Shown here: positions 1 to 11,849 of the stretch, piece by piece
Layout of the letters: every line of letters begins with the position of its first letter
How positions within the stretch are numbered: position 1 is the first letter of the stretch
Assembly (NCBI GenBank): GCA_016647705.1
Contig: CM028328.1
Coordinates: forward strand, 11,588,614 to 11,652,613
Direction: 5' to 3'
DNA length: 64,000 bases
From: Eucommia ulmoides
Taxonomy: Eukaryota; Streptophyta; Magnoliopsida; Garryales; Eucommiaceae
Position numbers and translations under genes: made by a program
The notes under the pieces: generated by a model
Seen by the model: the letters and a program-made list of their open reading frames with translations, nothing else
Database searches by the model: none
What the model was told of the DNA's origin: nothing

Positions 1-320
1 GCTTTGAGCTGCTTTTCCTCATTTTGCTTTGTCATCGCTTTATACATTGTCTTTCTTTGGTATTGGTTTCTCGCCATTTGTTGAGGATAAGTATTAGTTG
101 ATTTCATGTATTGAACTTGCTACTTTTTGAACTTTTCACTTTGCATATACTGATTCTTCCTCATTGGTGCATTGAATCTGGACTCATTTATTGGCATGTA
201 AGATTCATTGTTTCCTCTTTATTGGCATGTAAGATTCATTGGTGCATTGAATCTGGACACATACCTGGCAGGTTACTTTTAAAAAAAATGGCTCTAAAAG
301 TCATTCTTAGACCCCATATA
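1..320. other. Unassigned segment with short duplicated blocks
   Basis: No gene is supported here. A block reading ATTGGTGCATTGAATCTGGA occurs near 160 and again near 238. A second block reading TTGGCATGTAAGATTCATT occurs near 191 and 221, so the segment 160-260 is a small interleaved duplication. The short open frame over it is a product of that duplication and has no recognisable domain. Confidence 0.4.
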
Positions 321-1389
321 ACATAATCATTCAATTATGAGATAATTCACTTAAAAATAACTTTCAAAATTCTCAAATAAATCCATAAAATATTTCTCAA
401 TTATCAATCACAAAAATATGAAGTATTTAACTACATAAATTAAGATAATCTAAATTATGTGGACCAAATCAATATAGATATAAAATATGTGTACTATATC
501 TTCAACAAGATCAGATCCTCAAATTTCTCCTTTGGAATCATAAAAAATGGCTAGTGTTTGACCGAAAGACCAAGTTCTTTGAAATCTTAACCGAAACAAT
601 CGGTTGACCGATCACTGGCCATCGGTTGACCGATTGATATAGCGTAGAAAGCAAGCCAATCAAAACAGCCAGTCGGTTGACCAATTCTCCTTCAATTGGT
701 TGACCAATTAGTTTAGAGAGTTTCCACTGCCAAACTCCAGCACAGTCGGTTGACCGATTGGTTCAGAGACTTTCACTTTTAAACCCTTAAGCCCATCAGT
801 TGACTTATCATCTTTGGTCAGTTAACCGATCGTTGTAGGATCTACACATTTTGCTTTGAAAACCACATTGTTTCAAATGATTGACCATTCTCTTCTAATC
901 AGTTGACTGATTAATGTTGGATGGTCATTCGCTACACCAATTTTGCTCCAAAACCTACTGCTTGAATCAGTTAACCGATTGTTTTTCTCGGTTGACTGAA
1001 TTGGCTATAAACTTCAACTTTTAATCATGATTTTTACTTAGGTCAATATCACATGAGGAGCACAAATCAAATATTTAATTAGGATCTTAACTTCTATCAT
1101 GTCAATATCAAAACACACATATGATAACTCATTTAATAGTGTCGTGTATGATCCTAATTTGAGTTGCATTAAGAGTATAAGAGTATTGAATTGTTTTCAC
1201 TTAATTTCTCCAAGATCTTCAACGCTCTTCTTTTCTTCACCGCATTCATCTTTGTACCCATAACATTTTCTACATGATATCTTCAACATAATCAATAATT
1301 TGGAACTCTTTTTTGAAATACTCAACAAATACATTAGTTCCACCAAAAACATCAGCACTTAATTGTTCATCAAAACCTAGGGATCAACA
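320..1389 (+). mobile_element. 3' part of an LTR, same family as 34523-36978
   Basis: The stretch aligns in order with the second half of the solo LTR at 34523-36978. Shared features are an AT-rich part, an array of GGTTGACCGAT-like palindromes (about 600-1010), a block with AACACACAT and GTCGTGT, and a terminus ending in GATCAACA at 1389. The family end CAACA matches the TGTTG start seen in the complete copy. The 5' half is missing and no target duplication can be paired. It is a non-coding relic. Confidence 0.7.
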
Positions 1390-1724
1390 GTGATTGTTGT
1401 GGATTATGAATGGTGGCTCCCCAACGTTTGAATTGGACATGAATTTTATTTTGTCTTTATTGTGGATATAACATTATATTAATTCTAATTTTGTTGATTT
1501 TACTTCTTTATATTCTACTAGTTATTCTAACAAGTAGGGAAAAAGTCAAAATGAACATCTATTGTAAAAAATTTACAAAGTTTATATTTAACATGTAAGT
1601 ACTTTGAGATCTATTTTTATAATGTTTTGTGTTTTATTTTGGTTTAATTTGATATTTATTATCATACATTAAAAAAAAAAATTGAGCAAGAAAATGTTGG
1701 TTAAGAAATATGTACATTATTATC

Positions 1725-3475
1725 ATACACAATGTTGCAACCAAACATGATTCTTTGCTTCTTGTTTTAAAAATTGAGGAAATAATTTTAGAATTAATCA
1801 TTACCAAATGCAATTCTTTTCCCAAAAGGAACCAGAATTATGTCGTTAACAAACGCGATTTTGTTTGCAGAACAAAAAAAAAATGTCATTACCATGCACA
1901 ATTTTTTCCCAAAAGGGAACAAAATTCTCATTTCATCTCATCATATCCCAAAGTGGGATGAGAAAAGTGGGAACACCAACCAAACGCCACTTAATATTTT
2001 TGTTCATTATGAAAAGAAAATTATTTTTTCTGGTATTATTTGGTTAGGAAAAAAAAAATGAAAGAAAATAAAATAATTCAATTTAAGGTAATTTAATATT
2101 TTATCCTCATATACTGCAAAAAAATTAAAAATTCTATTGGAAAACTCATCGAGATGACCCAAACTAGACACCAAACTACCAGCTAATTCCGTTGATTTAA
2201 CAATAAACAAAAACTCATAGAATACGTTTAACAAACACGGTGCAGTCCCCAAATTCAAAGCCACATATTTTCCAATGACGTATTTGCCCTCACTAGATCT
2301 ACGGAGATTGAGATTTTCCATATTCAGCAAAATCATTTTATTTGGTTTCTTTGCAAGATAATAATAATAATTGAGAGTTTCCATATTTAACTAAATCATT
2401 TTATTAAAACCAAAATAACTATTGTTGTACAAAAAACAATTCACAATTTAATTATATATTCAAATTCGTCTAAATAAAATCTTTAAAACGATTTTAAATT
2501 CTCTATTTTTTTCATTAGTTTCAGTTTTCATATTCATCTTCCATTCAACATGATACTTCCAGATTTTTTTAGTTTCCTATTAAATTGGATATTATATTCA
2601 ATAATCATGGAGCACACAGAATAACAACACAATTAATGTTATACATAACATCTACATGTATCCCAATTTAGAACTATAAAAAAAAATATTAATACCAAAT
2701 ACTGAATGTTATATTCAACGTTGGTGCTACATGAACTATAAGATGTTACATGTCACATTTACATGAAATACGATTTAATAATCTATTAATATATTACATT
2801 CGACAATCTATTAAGATGTTACATTCAACACACTAATATTTTAATGAGAGGCAATCGTAACTACATGCTACATGTAACATGATCTAAATAATAAATGTTA
2901 CATTTAATATTCATATTTATTACAATAAACAGATCCAAAAAATGTGATTGAAAATTTTAAAGAGAATTATTCCCATATAATTTATGTGTAAAAATTTTGT
3001 TGTTTTACGTTCAGATTGATATTAAAACAAGCATTTTTGTTTCACCTTTTATGATTGCATTCTACCTAAATTAGTTCCGCATTAGGGGGAATTGATTACA
3101 TGATGTTATGAAGCGGCGCATTAAATATGGGCATTTTAGTCACAAAAATGCTATAAGGACTGCTCAGTTCACAAAAAAAATTGCGAGTTTAGTTGATAGT
3201 TTTGATACCTTTTGGGATTGCTTAGTACCCGCCCCAATTCTGTTATCATGGGTATAATTGTAATTTTTCTCTCTTCTTGAAAAACTCTCCCCCATTTTCC
3301 TTCATTTCTTCCCAAATTAGTGATAAAAAAAAAAAAAATGTTTAGTAAATTGTGCAGTTTCTTTCCTGTTTTATTTTTCTTCTCATTTTTCGTCCATACC
3401 AAACAAGTTTATTTTTCTCATTTTCATCATTTTTTTTAATCTTTTTTTCTCCCACCCAACTGAACGCACCGTTAT
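1725..3475. repeat. AT-rich MITE-like relic, copy 1, interrupted
   Basis: Parts 1725-2130 and 3240-3475 match, in the same order, the uninterrupted stretch 52955-53400; the later part also resembles 63175-63540. Shared text includes GTTGCAACC, a TTTTATCCTCATATA block, a GGGTATAATTGTAATTT block and CCATACCAAA. About 1.1 kb (2135-3240) separates the halves here and is absent from the other copy, so it is probably a later insertion. That inserted part is AT-rich, repeats TGTTACAT several times, and holds no recognisable gene. Confidence 0.5.
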
Positions 3476-3515
3476 ACTAGTTTTCAAATATATTTGTATA
3501 ACCTTTGTATACTTA

Positions 3516-3925
3516 GGCCCCGTTTGGTAACACAATTAAACACTTAAAACTAAATTCATTAAGTACTTCTCAAATTAAGTGTATTTGATAATAAAATTAA
3601 GCAATCACTTAAAATATAAGTATCACTTAAACATTATTCAAAATTTGAGGTGATGTGTGATTCATTTAAATTGTTAGCTATTATCGATTAATATCATAAA
3701 ATATCTAATTATTATAACTCACATTTTACACCAATACTGTAAAATCTCACAAACAATTATAGACAAAAAAAATACTAAATTGAGAAAAAATAAAGAGAGA
3801 GTTGTAGAGTGAGAGTATTTTTAAAAAATAAAGTTGTAAAAAATATTTTAAGAACAAAAACTTGTATTTTTTTAAAAAAAAGTTAAAAGCATTAAAAAAA
3901 TTAAATACCTAATATATTCGATCAA
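3516..3925. repeat. MITE-like relic starting GGCCCCGTTTGG
   Basis: The left end GGCCCCGTTTGGTAACAC is preceded by TTA, as in the PIF/Harbinger-type MITEs at 23730 and 54833. The interior repeats ACTTAA and AACACTTAA. No matching right terminus is seen before 4000, so it is called as a truncated relic. Confidence 0.4.
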
Positions 3926-4439
3926 CACTTAATGAAATCAACATTTATAATTTCAACACTTGATATGGGTAATCTTGGACAGTATTTACTTGTGCCCAGA
4001 ACCCCAGCCACACGTATTCGTCACCGGCCACATGTTCACCTTTTTCGCTCAGCAATGGCCATACCATCACTACCTTGTAAGCTCCACCCTGCAATACTAA
4101 ACTTATGGTGCCATCAATCGCTGCCCTGTCATTCTATCTTTGGGCGGCACCCTCTAATTGGAAGACCCGTTTAATCATCGCCAACAGTCGCCCTATCGTC
4201 CTATATGTAGGTGGCACCTTTCAGTTGGAAGACCCATTCGATCACCGACGACCGACGATTTGCCATGTTGCTTCTGGTTGGCAGCTACTGAAGGTTTAGC
4301 CATTGCGATTTTGGCCAATCAGTGCCCTTCCCCACTTCCTCTAGTCGGCAAGCAGCGTGGCATGACATTCATCTCTGTTTTGTGCACCGCTCAAGAGGTC
4401 TCTACCTTCCCAGGTCCTATAAGATCGAGCCCTCCTACA
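3926..4439. other. Unidentified GC-moderate block with an internal repeat
   Basis: This block is richer in GC than its surroundings. It contains two related stretches, near 4146 (GGCGGCACCCTCTAATTGG) and 4210 (GGTGGCACCTTTCAGTTGG), each followed by GAAGACCC. Several overlapping open frames exist on the plus strand, but none shows a domain I recognise and the frames change across the repeat. It could be a gene fragment carried by an old transposon or part of an unrecognised LTR. Confidence 0.3.
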
Positions 4440-4444
4440 ATAAG

Positions 4445-4876
4445 TGTAATACCCAAAAAAATTATATTTTTGAGAATATTATTTTATACAAATTTAATAT
4501 ATTTTGGATTGTTTTGTAAATTTAAGGCATATATAAATATTTGATAATTTTTTTGAGGTTGCAAATATAATTTTTGAGTTTAATAATAATTATATAATAT
4601 ATGGGGATATTAGTGTAATTTGGATAAAAAAAAATAGCAAATAGAAATGATAAGTGTGTGAGGTGTAAAGTAAATCATTAAGTTCCTATGTATTAGATCT
4701 TTCATTATTATGCTTTAACATTGAGATTGGACATGTGTGTGTCTTGGAAGACAACAAGGAAAAACATGATCATTATTATCATTACTCTTATATATATACT
4801 TTGCATTAACATTGGACACGTGTGTGTCTTTGGAAGAAAACAAGGAAAAACACGATCATTAATATCATTACACTTA

Positions 4877-4915
<39 letters not shown>

Positions 4916-5741
4916 AAGATTGAGAAGAGATTTCAAAAGGTGTTTTGGGGGAAGGTCAAACGACGACAATAAGGAAGGAAGAAAGGAAATATGTCATTGC
5001 ATTATAATTTATGACTTCAGGTAGAAATTCTACTATTTTAATATATATATATATATATATATATTTAATTTCTCCACGTGATGTGTGGTTCATGTTATTA
5101 CTGTTATAATTGTTATTTTGCATGAGATATTATGATCACGTGGGAAGCATGCATATGTGTTTATTTTCTTGTATTAATTAGATACACGTATTAGAGGGAT
5201 TGAAATTCTACTGAGCGTTAACTCACTACCCCACAGTTTTTATTACAAGGGCGATGAGAGTGAAATGGCACTAGAAATTTTATTTGGATTTCTATTAAAT
5301 TTGTAATAGTCATATTTATTGTTTACAACTACTGTGAGCGAATCGGCACGGAATTGGAATTTAAAATGGTTGTAATAGTTGTATCTGGAATTTTATAATT
5401 ATATATATATATATATAATTAAGGCCACTATTTGAATTATACTTCAAATTTCTTGATAAATTATAATGGAATTAATAATTGTATTCCAATAGTATTTGTA
5501 TTTGAATTTCAAATAATTGTATTGATTATTCATTGTTGTAAAATTGACTCGATAAAATTGGGATTAGAAACTTAGTTATTTTTTTGTAATGAAATATTTG
5601 TTATTTCACGATAATAAGATAATTATAATTATCACCGTAGCTGTAAAATTTATTGAATTTTATAGAATGAAATATTGGTCGTTCGGTTTTAGTATCAATT
5701 CTCCAAGGGGAGAAACCGCCCTAAGAAACCAGGTCGTTACA
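4445..5741 (+). mobile_element. Solo LTR, TGTAATACCC...GTCGTTACA type, TSD ATAAG
   Basis: The copy starts TGTAATACCC and ends GTCGTTACA. It is flanked by the perfect 5-bp duplication ATAAG (4440-4444 and 5742-5746). No internal coding region lies between the ends, so this is a solo LTR left by recombination. It carries a tandem duplication (4712-4876), a GT/GA microsatellite (about 4877-4914) and two AT runs. It belongs to a different family from the neighbouring Tekay-like LTRs but is likely also gypsy. Confidence 0.85.
4712..4876. repeat. Two-copy tandem duplication inside solo LTR
   Basis: Two roughly 80-bp units follow each other. Each contains TTGGACATGTGTGTGTCTT or its variant, then ACAAGGAAAAACA and a GATCATTA block. 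They differ by scattered substitutions. Confidence 0.65.
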
Positions 5742-5783
5742 ATAAGTCTCTACAAAGTATATGAGTCTCCTTAGGGCATGGTG

Positions 5784-7608
5784 TGTAAAGCTTTATTTTT
5801 GCATATGCATATTTTTAATTGCATTTTAAAATATTTAGAAAAATAATGGGATTCATTGTGCTATTTAATAATTAATATTTTCTTTATTTCAAGAGGAATA
5901 ATTAGCGTAAATAAATAAATTAAAAAAATAAGATAAACGGTTGAAATTTGTTGCTATCTTAAATAAGGCAACTATTTCTAACCATGTATAATATATAGGT
6001 GTGTCATAAAGCATGACACATGGCATTAAAAAAATGAAAAGGGAATGGCGGTTTAGGGATGCTCATATATATAAAATATTTATATTTTTAGGAAGAAGTA
6101 TTTATAGAATAAAATATTTATCACGTCTAATTATTGGGACTATCTATACGGGCATGTATGCATGTATACATATATACTAAAAATATATATACGTGAATTC
6201 AAAAAATATAGTGGATATATTTACACATAGATATATTTAATTTGTGAGTAATATAATTTAAAATAAAAATTATAAATTTTATTAAAAATATAATTTTTAA
6301 CATTTCGTTGACTAGTACTATTATTAATAGTTGATTAATATTTTTTTAGATTAAATTATTAATAAGAAATTTTTTGTAATCATTGTTATAATATTTTTTG
6401 TATAGTTAAATATTGATTTAAGAAATTGGGCATTTAATAATTTCGTATAATCAAAAAATTTGGGAATAAAAAAAATTGCACTTTATTGTCACGCATTACA
6501 TATTAGATCTATTTAAATAAATTCTTAGTTTAGGCCCTATCATTGTTAGGTTCACAGGCGACGCCGACAATGTCAATATTACGACAGTAGGGTATTCAGT
6601 AGCGCAAATATCGAGGTGAGTGTACTTTCTTCTATGTAAATTATCAAATTATATTTTTGTACTAAAATTTTACAAGAAAAGATTTATTAAAATGGATTAC
6701 TTTATAATGTTTAAATGGATCGAGTAAATTTTTAAATGTAAAAAGTGATTTTTATTATACTATTATGTCATAGTGTGATCTCGCCCGGAGGGCATGTCTT
6801 GCGGGATGTTGTTAGTCCTAACAAGAGAGCATGTCCTATAGGATATTGTGTTGTGACCTGACATAAGGGTAAGTCTTGCAGGTGGTTGGTATATGTTGTT
6901 GTTATTATCGTTGTTGACAATGATGATTATCATCATGATATGATGGTTTATACTACGTGTTGGTTCCTATCATTGGAGATATTAAATGTTCCTGACACTG
7001 ATGACAATCTTAGATTGCACAGTTGTACAGGTTACGGTACCATCATATCTCCCGATCGCGAGGAGAAATGATCATATGGCTAGTAGGGAAGTATTTGTGC
7101 GGTATTTTATTATATATGTCAAAGTAATTTTTTCAATTAATTTAAATGAATTTCTTTTATTGTGATGATAGCTGTGGAATTTTATTTTGGCTCAATATGT
7201 AGTTATATTTATATTACGTTTTGAAAAGTGGTGTTAGATAATTATGCTTGATTCATAAATTATTTTTATATTATGAAAATAGTACACCGATAAAATATTT
7301 TGTCTCAGGTATCTCAACTAGAGACGGGTCCACTACTGGCACTAGGTAGAGTGAGAGGGTAATGTCTTTTTTGGAGGACTAACAGGACAAGTATGAACCA
7401 TGAAAGGTTCTGTCTTTTTTTTTTTTTTTTTTTCCGTAGTTTTGTTATGGATATTTGGGACACTTGTATTTCTAAATTTTGAAATTTGTAAATATTTTTA
7501 AAAAATTTATATCAGTACATGTTTTTATATATTTATTGTTGGTCGGGTAACATCAAGTCGAGGTCACGCCTAGCCTTTAATGTTGGGGGGCCAGGGTGGG
7601 TTGTGACA
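5784..7608 (+). mobile_element. 5' LTR of the Tekay-like element
   Basis: This LTR starts TGTAAAGC and ends GTGACA, immediately before a tRNA-iMet-type PBS. It contains AT runs, a TATA-like AT stretch near 5990, a CCGGAGGGCATG / GCAGG module (about 6780-6890) and a splice-donor-like AGGTGAGTGTA at 6614. It also has a conserved GACGGGTCCACTACTGGCAC block near 7323. The same ordered modules recur in the LTRs at 14889, 16786, 30991, 34013 and 41830. Confidence 0.88.
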
Positions 7609-7613
7609 GTTTT

Positions 7614-7625
7614 TGGTATTAGAGC
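7614..7625 (+). other. Primer-binding site, initiator-Met tRNA type
   Basis: The sequence TGGTATTAGAGC lies 5 bases after the 5' LTR end. It differs at one base from TGGTATCAGAGC, the usual plant PBS complementary to initiator methionine tRNA. Confidence 0.85.
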
Positions 7626-8123
7626 TTCGGTTATAGGTTCTATAGACGTGTCAGATTGTCTTACCAGTAATGGACCGTAAAATAGGGTGTTGATAGGTTA
7701 GTTCGACATGAGAATAGTAGTTATCTTATTTGATTAAATAGTACATTTGCATCATGCACTGTTGTTTGCATTGTTAGCATTTTTATTTATTAAATTTTAT
7801 TTCAGATATTGAATATGGATCGTGGAAATGAAAGTAGTGGGAATTCTGGACCCTAAAAAAAGGGTAGGGCGTGAAAAAGCTTCGATGTTGTCTAGCGAAT
7901 TTTACAAGTTGCTGCGCAACTAACAGAGTGGCAGGCAAAGATGATGGAATGTCAACGGGCCCAAACTAAAATAGCTAATCCCCAGGTCGTATTCTTGAAA
8001 ATATTCAAGGAATTGGACTCTCCAACTTTTACGAGAATTGTGGGTCTTGCTTATGCTGAAAATTGTTTAAGGAGCATAGGGCATGTATTCGAGGCAATGG
8101 GCACTACTGATGGCAGTCGAATT

Positions 8124-8645
8124 CCTCTCGCCACCTTCCAACTGAAAGGGGAAGCTGAATATTGGTAAGAAGAAATAAAGAGACTAATTTCAATTCCAGG
8201 CAAGGAGATCACTTGGGATCAATTTGTTGCATTCTTTAATGAAAAATATTTCCCTGAATCCTATCAGTTCGAGATGGAAGAGGAATTCATATTACTGAAA
8301 TAGGAGAAGATGTCAGTTCTGTAATATGAAATCAAATTTGATACCCTATCCTGATTTACTCCTGATCTGGTAAAGATTGAGGAACCTCCTGCCACCTTCC
8401 AATTGAAAGAGGAAGTCGAACACTGGTGGGAATAAATGAAAAGATTAATTTCAATTCCAAGTAAGAAGATTACCTGGGATTAATTTGTTATAGTATTTAA
8501 TAAAAATTATTTCCCTGAAACCTATCATTTCGAGATGGGGGAGGAATTCATATTACTGAAACATGGGAAGATGTGAGTTCTGCAATATGAAATCAAATTT
8601 GATACCTTATCCTGATTTTCTCCTGATCTGGTAAAGACTGAGGAA
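8124..8645 (+). repeat. Exact-length 261-bp tandem duplication in gag
   Basis: Unit 1 (8124-8384) and unit 2 (8385-8645) both start CCTC..GCCACCTTCCAA and both end GA.TGAGGAA. Each is 261 bp, that is 87 codons, so the duplication keeps frame. The units have diverged: unit 1 has TTGGTAAGAA where unit 2 has CTGGTGGGAA, so the event is not recent. Confidence 0.85.
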
Positions 8646-8837
8646 GTGAGATGTAAAAAATTTCAGAAATGACTAGATTTGCAAATACGTTTAAGGTTTA
8701 TTGGTAGGCGAATCAAAGGTTATGCGGAATTGGTGAACACAGAGAAATTAAATAGAGAAATATGTGCAGGAAGCTTCTCAAAATCGTGAACAGTATAAGA
8801 AGAGCAGTTTTGAGCCATCTAGCAGATATAGGCAGCA

Positions 8838-9125
8838 CGTCTCGGGGATCTGGCCCCCAATCGCAACTTTTTCGTACCCGAAGTCAATCAGTCGACTAGA
8901 ATCCTAGGTCCTTGACAATCATATTTTAGCTGATGACAGAATGTATCGAACGTTGTGCTAGCTAAACGTGTGAAAGCCCTAAGACGTTAGCGCATTTAGC
9001 CTGCTTAGATGTGCATAACCTACTACACAACTCTAGCACACACGGCTAAGTGCTTAGCTTAGTTAGTACTATCCCTATCGTGTAACCTTCTCTAAGTGCT
9101 TGCTTCCTCTTAACTTTAACAGAGT
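8838..9125. other. Unexplained insertion within gag
   Basis: Between gag text ending near ATAGGCAGCACG and the later AGTTCTGGCCAACAAGG, about 290 bp show no Gag similarity. The stretch repeats motifs such as TAAGTGCTTAGC and CTAAGTGCTTGC, and ends in a pyrimidine-rich run followed by AACAG. It could be a small insertion or diverged spacer. No TSD or terminal repeat was found. Confidence 0.35.
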
Positions 9126-9379
9126 TCTGGCCAACAAGGGCAGGGTAGGAGCTAGACGTTTAGCCAAGCTGGAACAGTTGTATGTTATCAATGTAGATCA
9201 CCGGATCATTTCGTTAGATACTATCCTATGACAGGTCCAATATGTTTTCGTTGTCATGAGTCAGGCCACATATCTCTATATTGTCCGAAATCTACTGCTA
9301 TACCTACACCTTTTGCGCGTATTGTAGACAGTTTTGGCCCTAGCAGTGTTCAAGAGTGAGATAGAGGATCAACCGATAA

Positions 9380-11830
9380 ACCTCCGACTCGAGGTCGTGT
9401 ATTTGCTACTACCCAGCAAGATGCCCAGGCTACCCCAGATGTGGTTACAAGTATCATGTCTTTATATGATAGAGATCTATGTATACTTATTGATCTAGGT
9501 TCTACTCATTCATTTATTTTGGCGACCTTTATGATGCATGTAGGAAAGTTTCTTACTTCTCTGTCATATGACGTTATTATCTCTACCCTTATGTGAGAGT
9601 CAGTGTTGAGAGATAGTGTGTATAAAGACAGTCTGTTTCACATTGGTGATAGAGAATTGTTGGTGAATCTATTACCCCTTGTGTAAGACCCAAATCATAG
9701 TACATACATCATTAATAGTTGCATTTTAAAGTATTGGAAAATTCGAGGTAAATGTTTGTTAATAAAAATCAAAATTTAAAAGTTTAGGGGTCAAATTTGA
9801 AATTTAGAAAACATGGAAATTAAACTTGAGATCCAAATTGATAATTAAAATCAAAAAATTGAAAATAGTAAGGGTGAAATTATAATTTTGGAAACTTGTA
9901 AAAGTTGAAAATGATTAAAATAAGATCTTAAAGAAAGTTGGCGGAGAAAAGTGCATTTCAACTAAAGGTTTTTTTTTTTTTTTTTAAAACACATATATGT
10001 ATATTATATGTTGTGTGTGTGTAACGAGGCTCAAACCGGCCGTCTGAAACAGAACAGGGAGACAGGACCGAAAAAAGAAAAAAATAAATAAAAATAAAAA
10101 TAAAATGGAGGAATTTCACCTTTAACCCCAACTTAAATATAAACTCATCTCGCGACCCGTGAGCGATTCGGAAACAAGTAAATTTTAATCAATTATTATT
10201 TTGTTAAATAACTAATTTTAAGGAAATTGAAAATCTTGCATTTAGGGCCACATACTGCATATTAGGGTTTATTGTGAATAAAACGTTGATTTAAGCCTGT
10301 CATGGTTAGATTCACAGGCTTCTGCTTCCAGGCAGTATTTCGGTAGTCATTTAGCGATGGTGTTTTTGCTGTGCGAAAAACGAGATAAGTGTATTTTCTT
10401 CTTGTTAAACAATTTATATATATATGATGGAAAATGGTTATAGTTAAATTAAATGATTTCAAAATGATATGGATCAAGCAGGTTTCTGGGTGAGTTGAGA
10501 AAATGGATTTTCGATGAATTGTGTTGGTTTGAAAAGGAAGTTGAAAATAGTTTTTCGTTGAAATTTGGTGATTTTAAAAGAGAGTGGAAAACATCTGTTT
10601 TTCTAAATATGTATGGTTTTCAAAAAAAATAAAAAGTGGAAAAGTGGTTTTGGTAAAATCAGACGTTTCCTTTTAAAAGAAAGTGAGAAATATGATTTTC
10701 GGATAAAAAGTTGATTTTTGGAAAAGAGAAGTGGATGTGTGATCTAACGATGTTGATTAAACGATATCATTACGTTGTGATTTGATGATGATGTTATTAA
10801 TTTGACGATATTGTTGATTAGACGATGCTATTGATTCGTAATGTGACGATGTTATTGACTTCATGATACTATAGTATTTATCTGCTTCGGTAAAGTGATG
10901 ATTATCTACTTCGGCGGAGTGATGTTTATCTACTTCGGCAGAGTGATGTTAGACGTTTATACTGCGTAGTGATTATCCGCTTCGGCGGAGTGATGGGTGT
11001 CCATTAGGAAGGTAAATCCTACGGGTGGTACGGTACCATTGCAACTCCCGATTGTGATGTTAAAACAATCACTAGGGCTGACCAGTGTGTGTTTGAGGTG
11101 TGTGTTTGAGTTGTGTGCTTAAAACGTGTGTTTGAGATGTGTGCTTGAGATGTGATGTTTTACGTATATTGGCTGATTTGATATTTATTATCATGGTGAT
11201 TAGTATGATTTTTATATTAGTTAGATTTGAATGAAACTTAATTATGTCGCTTTAGTTTCCCTGCTTTTATACTGGGGATTTTACGAGCTATATGGTATTT
11301 ATAAACTTACACTTGATCCATTTAGATGTTGTAGAATGAGTTTTTATTATTTAAAATATTTTTACTAAGAAGGCAGTACACTCGCAGGTAAAGCGGCTAG
11401 GAGTCGGTCTCCTACTGGCGTTAGGTAGAGTCCTACGATGGAGTTGTATGGAGGGTTAAGATGAGCTTTCTAAGGCGAACCTATGAGGGGTTCATGGTAT
11501 TATATTTTGCAGTTAGTATATTTGGGGAACAGGTGTGTTCCCATAACAGAAATATGTATAACTTCATATAGATGATGGTTTATTTATATATATGCATATT
11601 GTCGTGTAAGAAATGGTTGTTTGGTTGTTTTCGGTGATGTCATGATGTCGTCACGCCAACCCGGGATGTCGGGATTTCGGGACGGGTCGTGACACCTTGA
11701 GTATCCACGATTTTGATGTGATACTAGGTATGGATCTGTTATCCGGTTATCATACCACCGTCGATTATTTTCAAAAGAAAGTTACTTTTCAAATCTAAGG
11801 CGAGTCAGAGTCAGTGTTTTCGGGAGGTAG
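9380..11830 (+). pseudogene. Aspartic protease of the Tekay-like element, split by an LTR
   Basis: The N-terminal part around 9486 reads LIDLGSTHSFI, matching the chromoviral active-site loop LIDSGSTHSFI. Here the Ser after the catalytic Asp is Leu. After about 190 bp the domain is interrupted at the CCTTG target by the solo LTR 9682-11694. It resumes at 11700 with DFDVILGMDLLS, the conserved C-terminal flap/core motif (family: DFDVILGMDWL). Removing the insert and one CCTTG copy restores collinearity. Stops are present, for example near 9597. Confidence 0.82.
9682..11694 (+). mobile_element. Nested solo LTR, TSD CCTTG
   Basis: It starts TGTAAGACCC, ends CGTGACA, and is flanked by the perfect duplication CCTTG (9677-9681 and 11695-11699). 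It has the family modules: GCGATTCGGAAACA near 10165, TAGATTCACAGGC near 10308, a degenerate donor (ATAAGT) near 10385, and the ACGGTACCATTGCAACTCCC block near 11030. It also has four imperfect copies of a TATCTACTTCGGCGGAGTGATG-like unit (about 10875-10995). It disrupts the protease of the host element. Confidence 0.9.
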
Positions 11831-11849
11831 AATTAGTATCCCTGTCAGC

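Larger units (their letters stand above)
7815..9360 (+). pseudogene. gag of the Tekay-like element, broken
   Basis: The first ATG after the leader is at 7815, and the frame stays recognisable through several stops. Residues near 7985-8166 include FLKIF, SPTFTR, AENCLRSI and LATFQLKGEAEYW, the pattern of the chromoviral capsid region (family consensus ...AENWLREIE...FQLQGEAEHWW). A zinc knuckle CFRCHESGHISLYC lies at about 9243-9284. Breaks include early stops, a 261-bp tandem duplication (8124-8645) and a foreign-looking stretch (about 8838-9125). In intact elements gag forms the cytoplasmic particle; this copy cannot do so. Confidence 0.85.

Noticed and set aside
2007..2384. 125-codon minus-strand frame
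   Set aside because: AT-rich, no recognisable domain, and crosses the boundary of a repeat relic.
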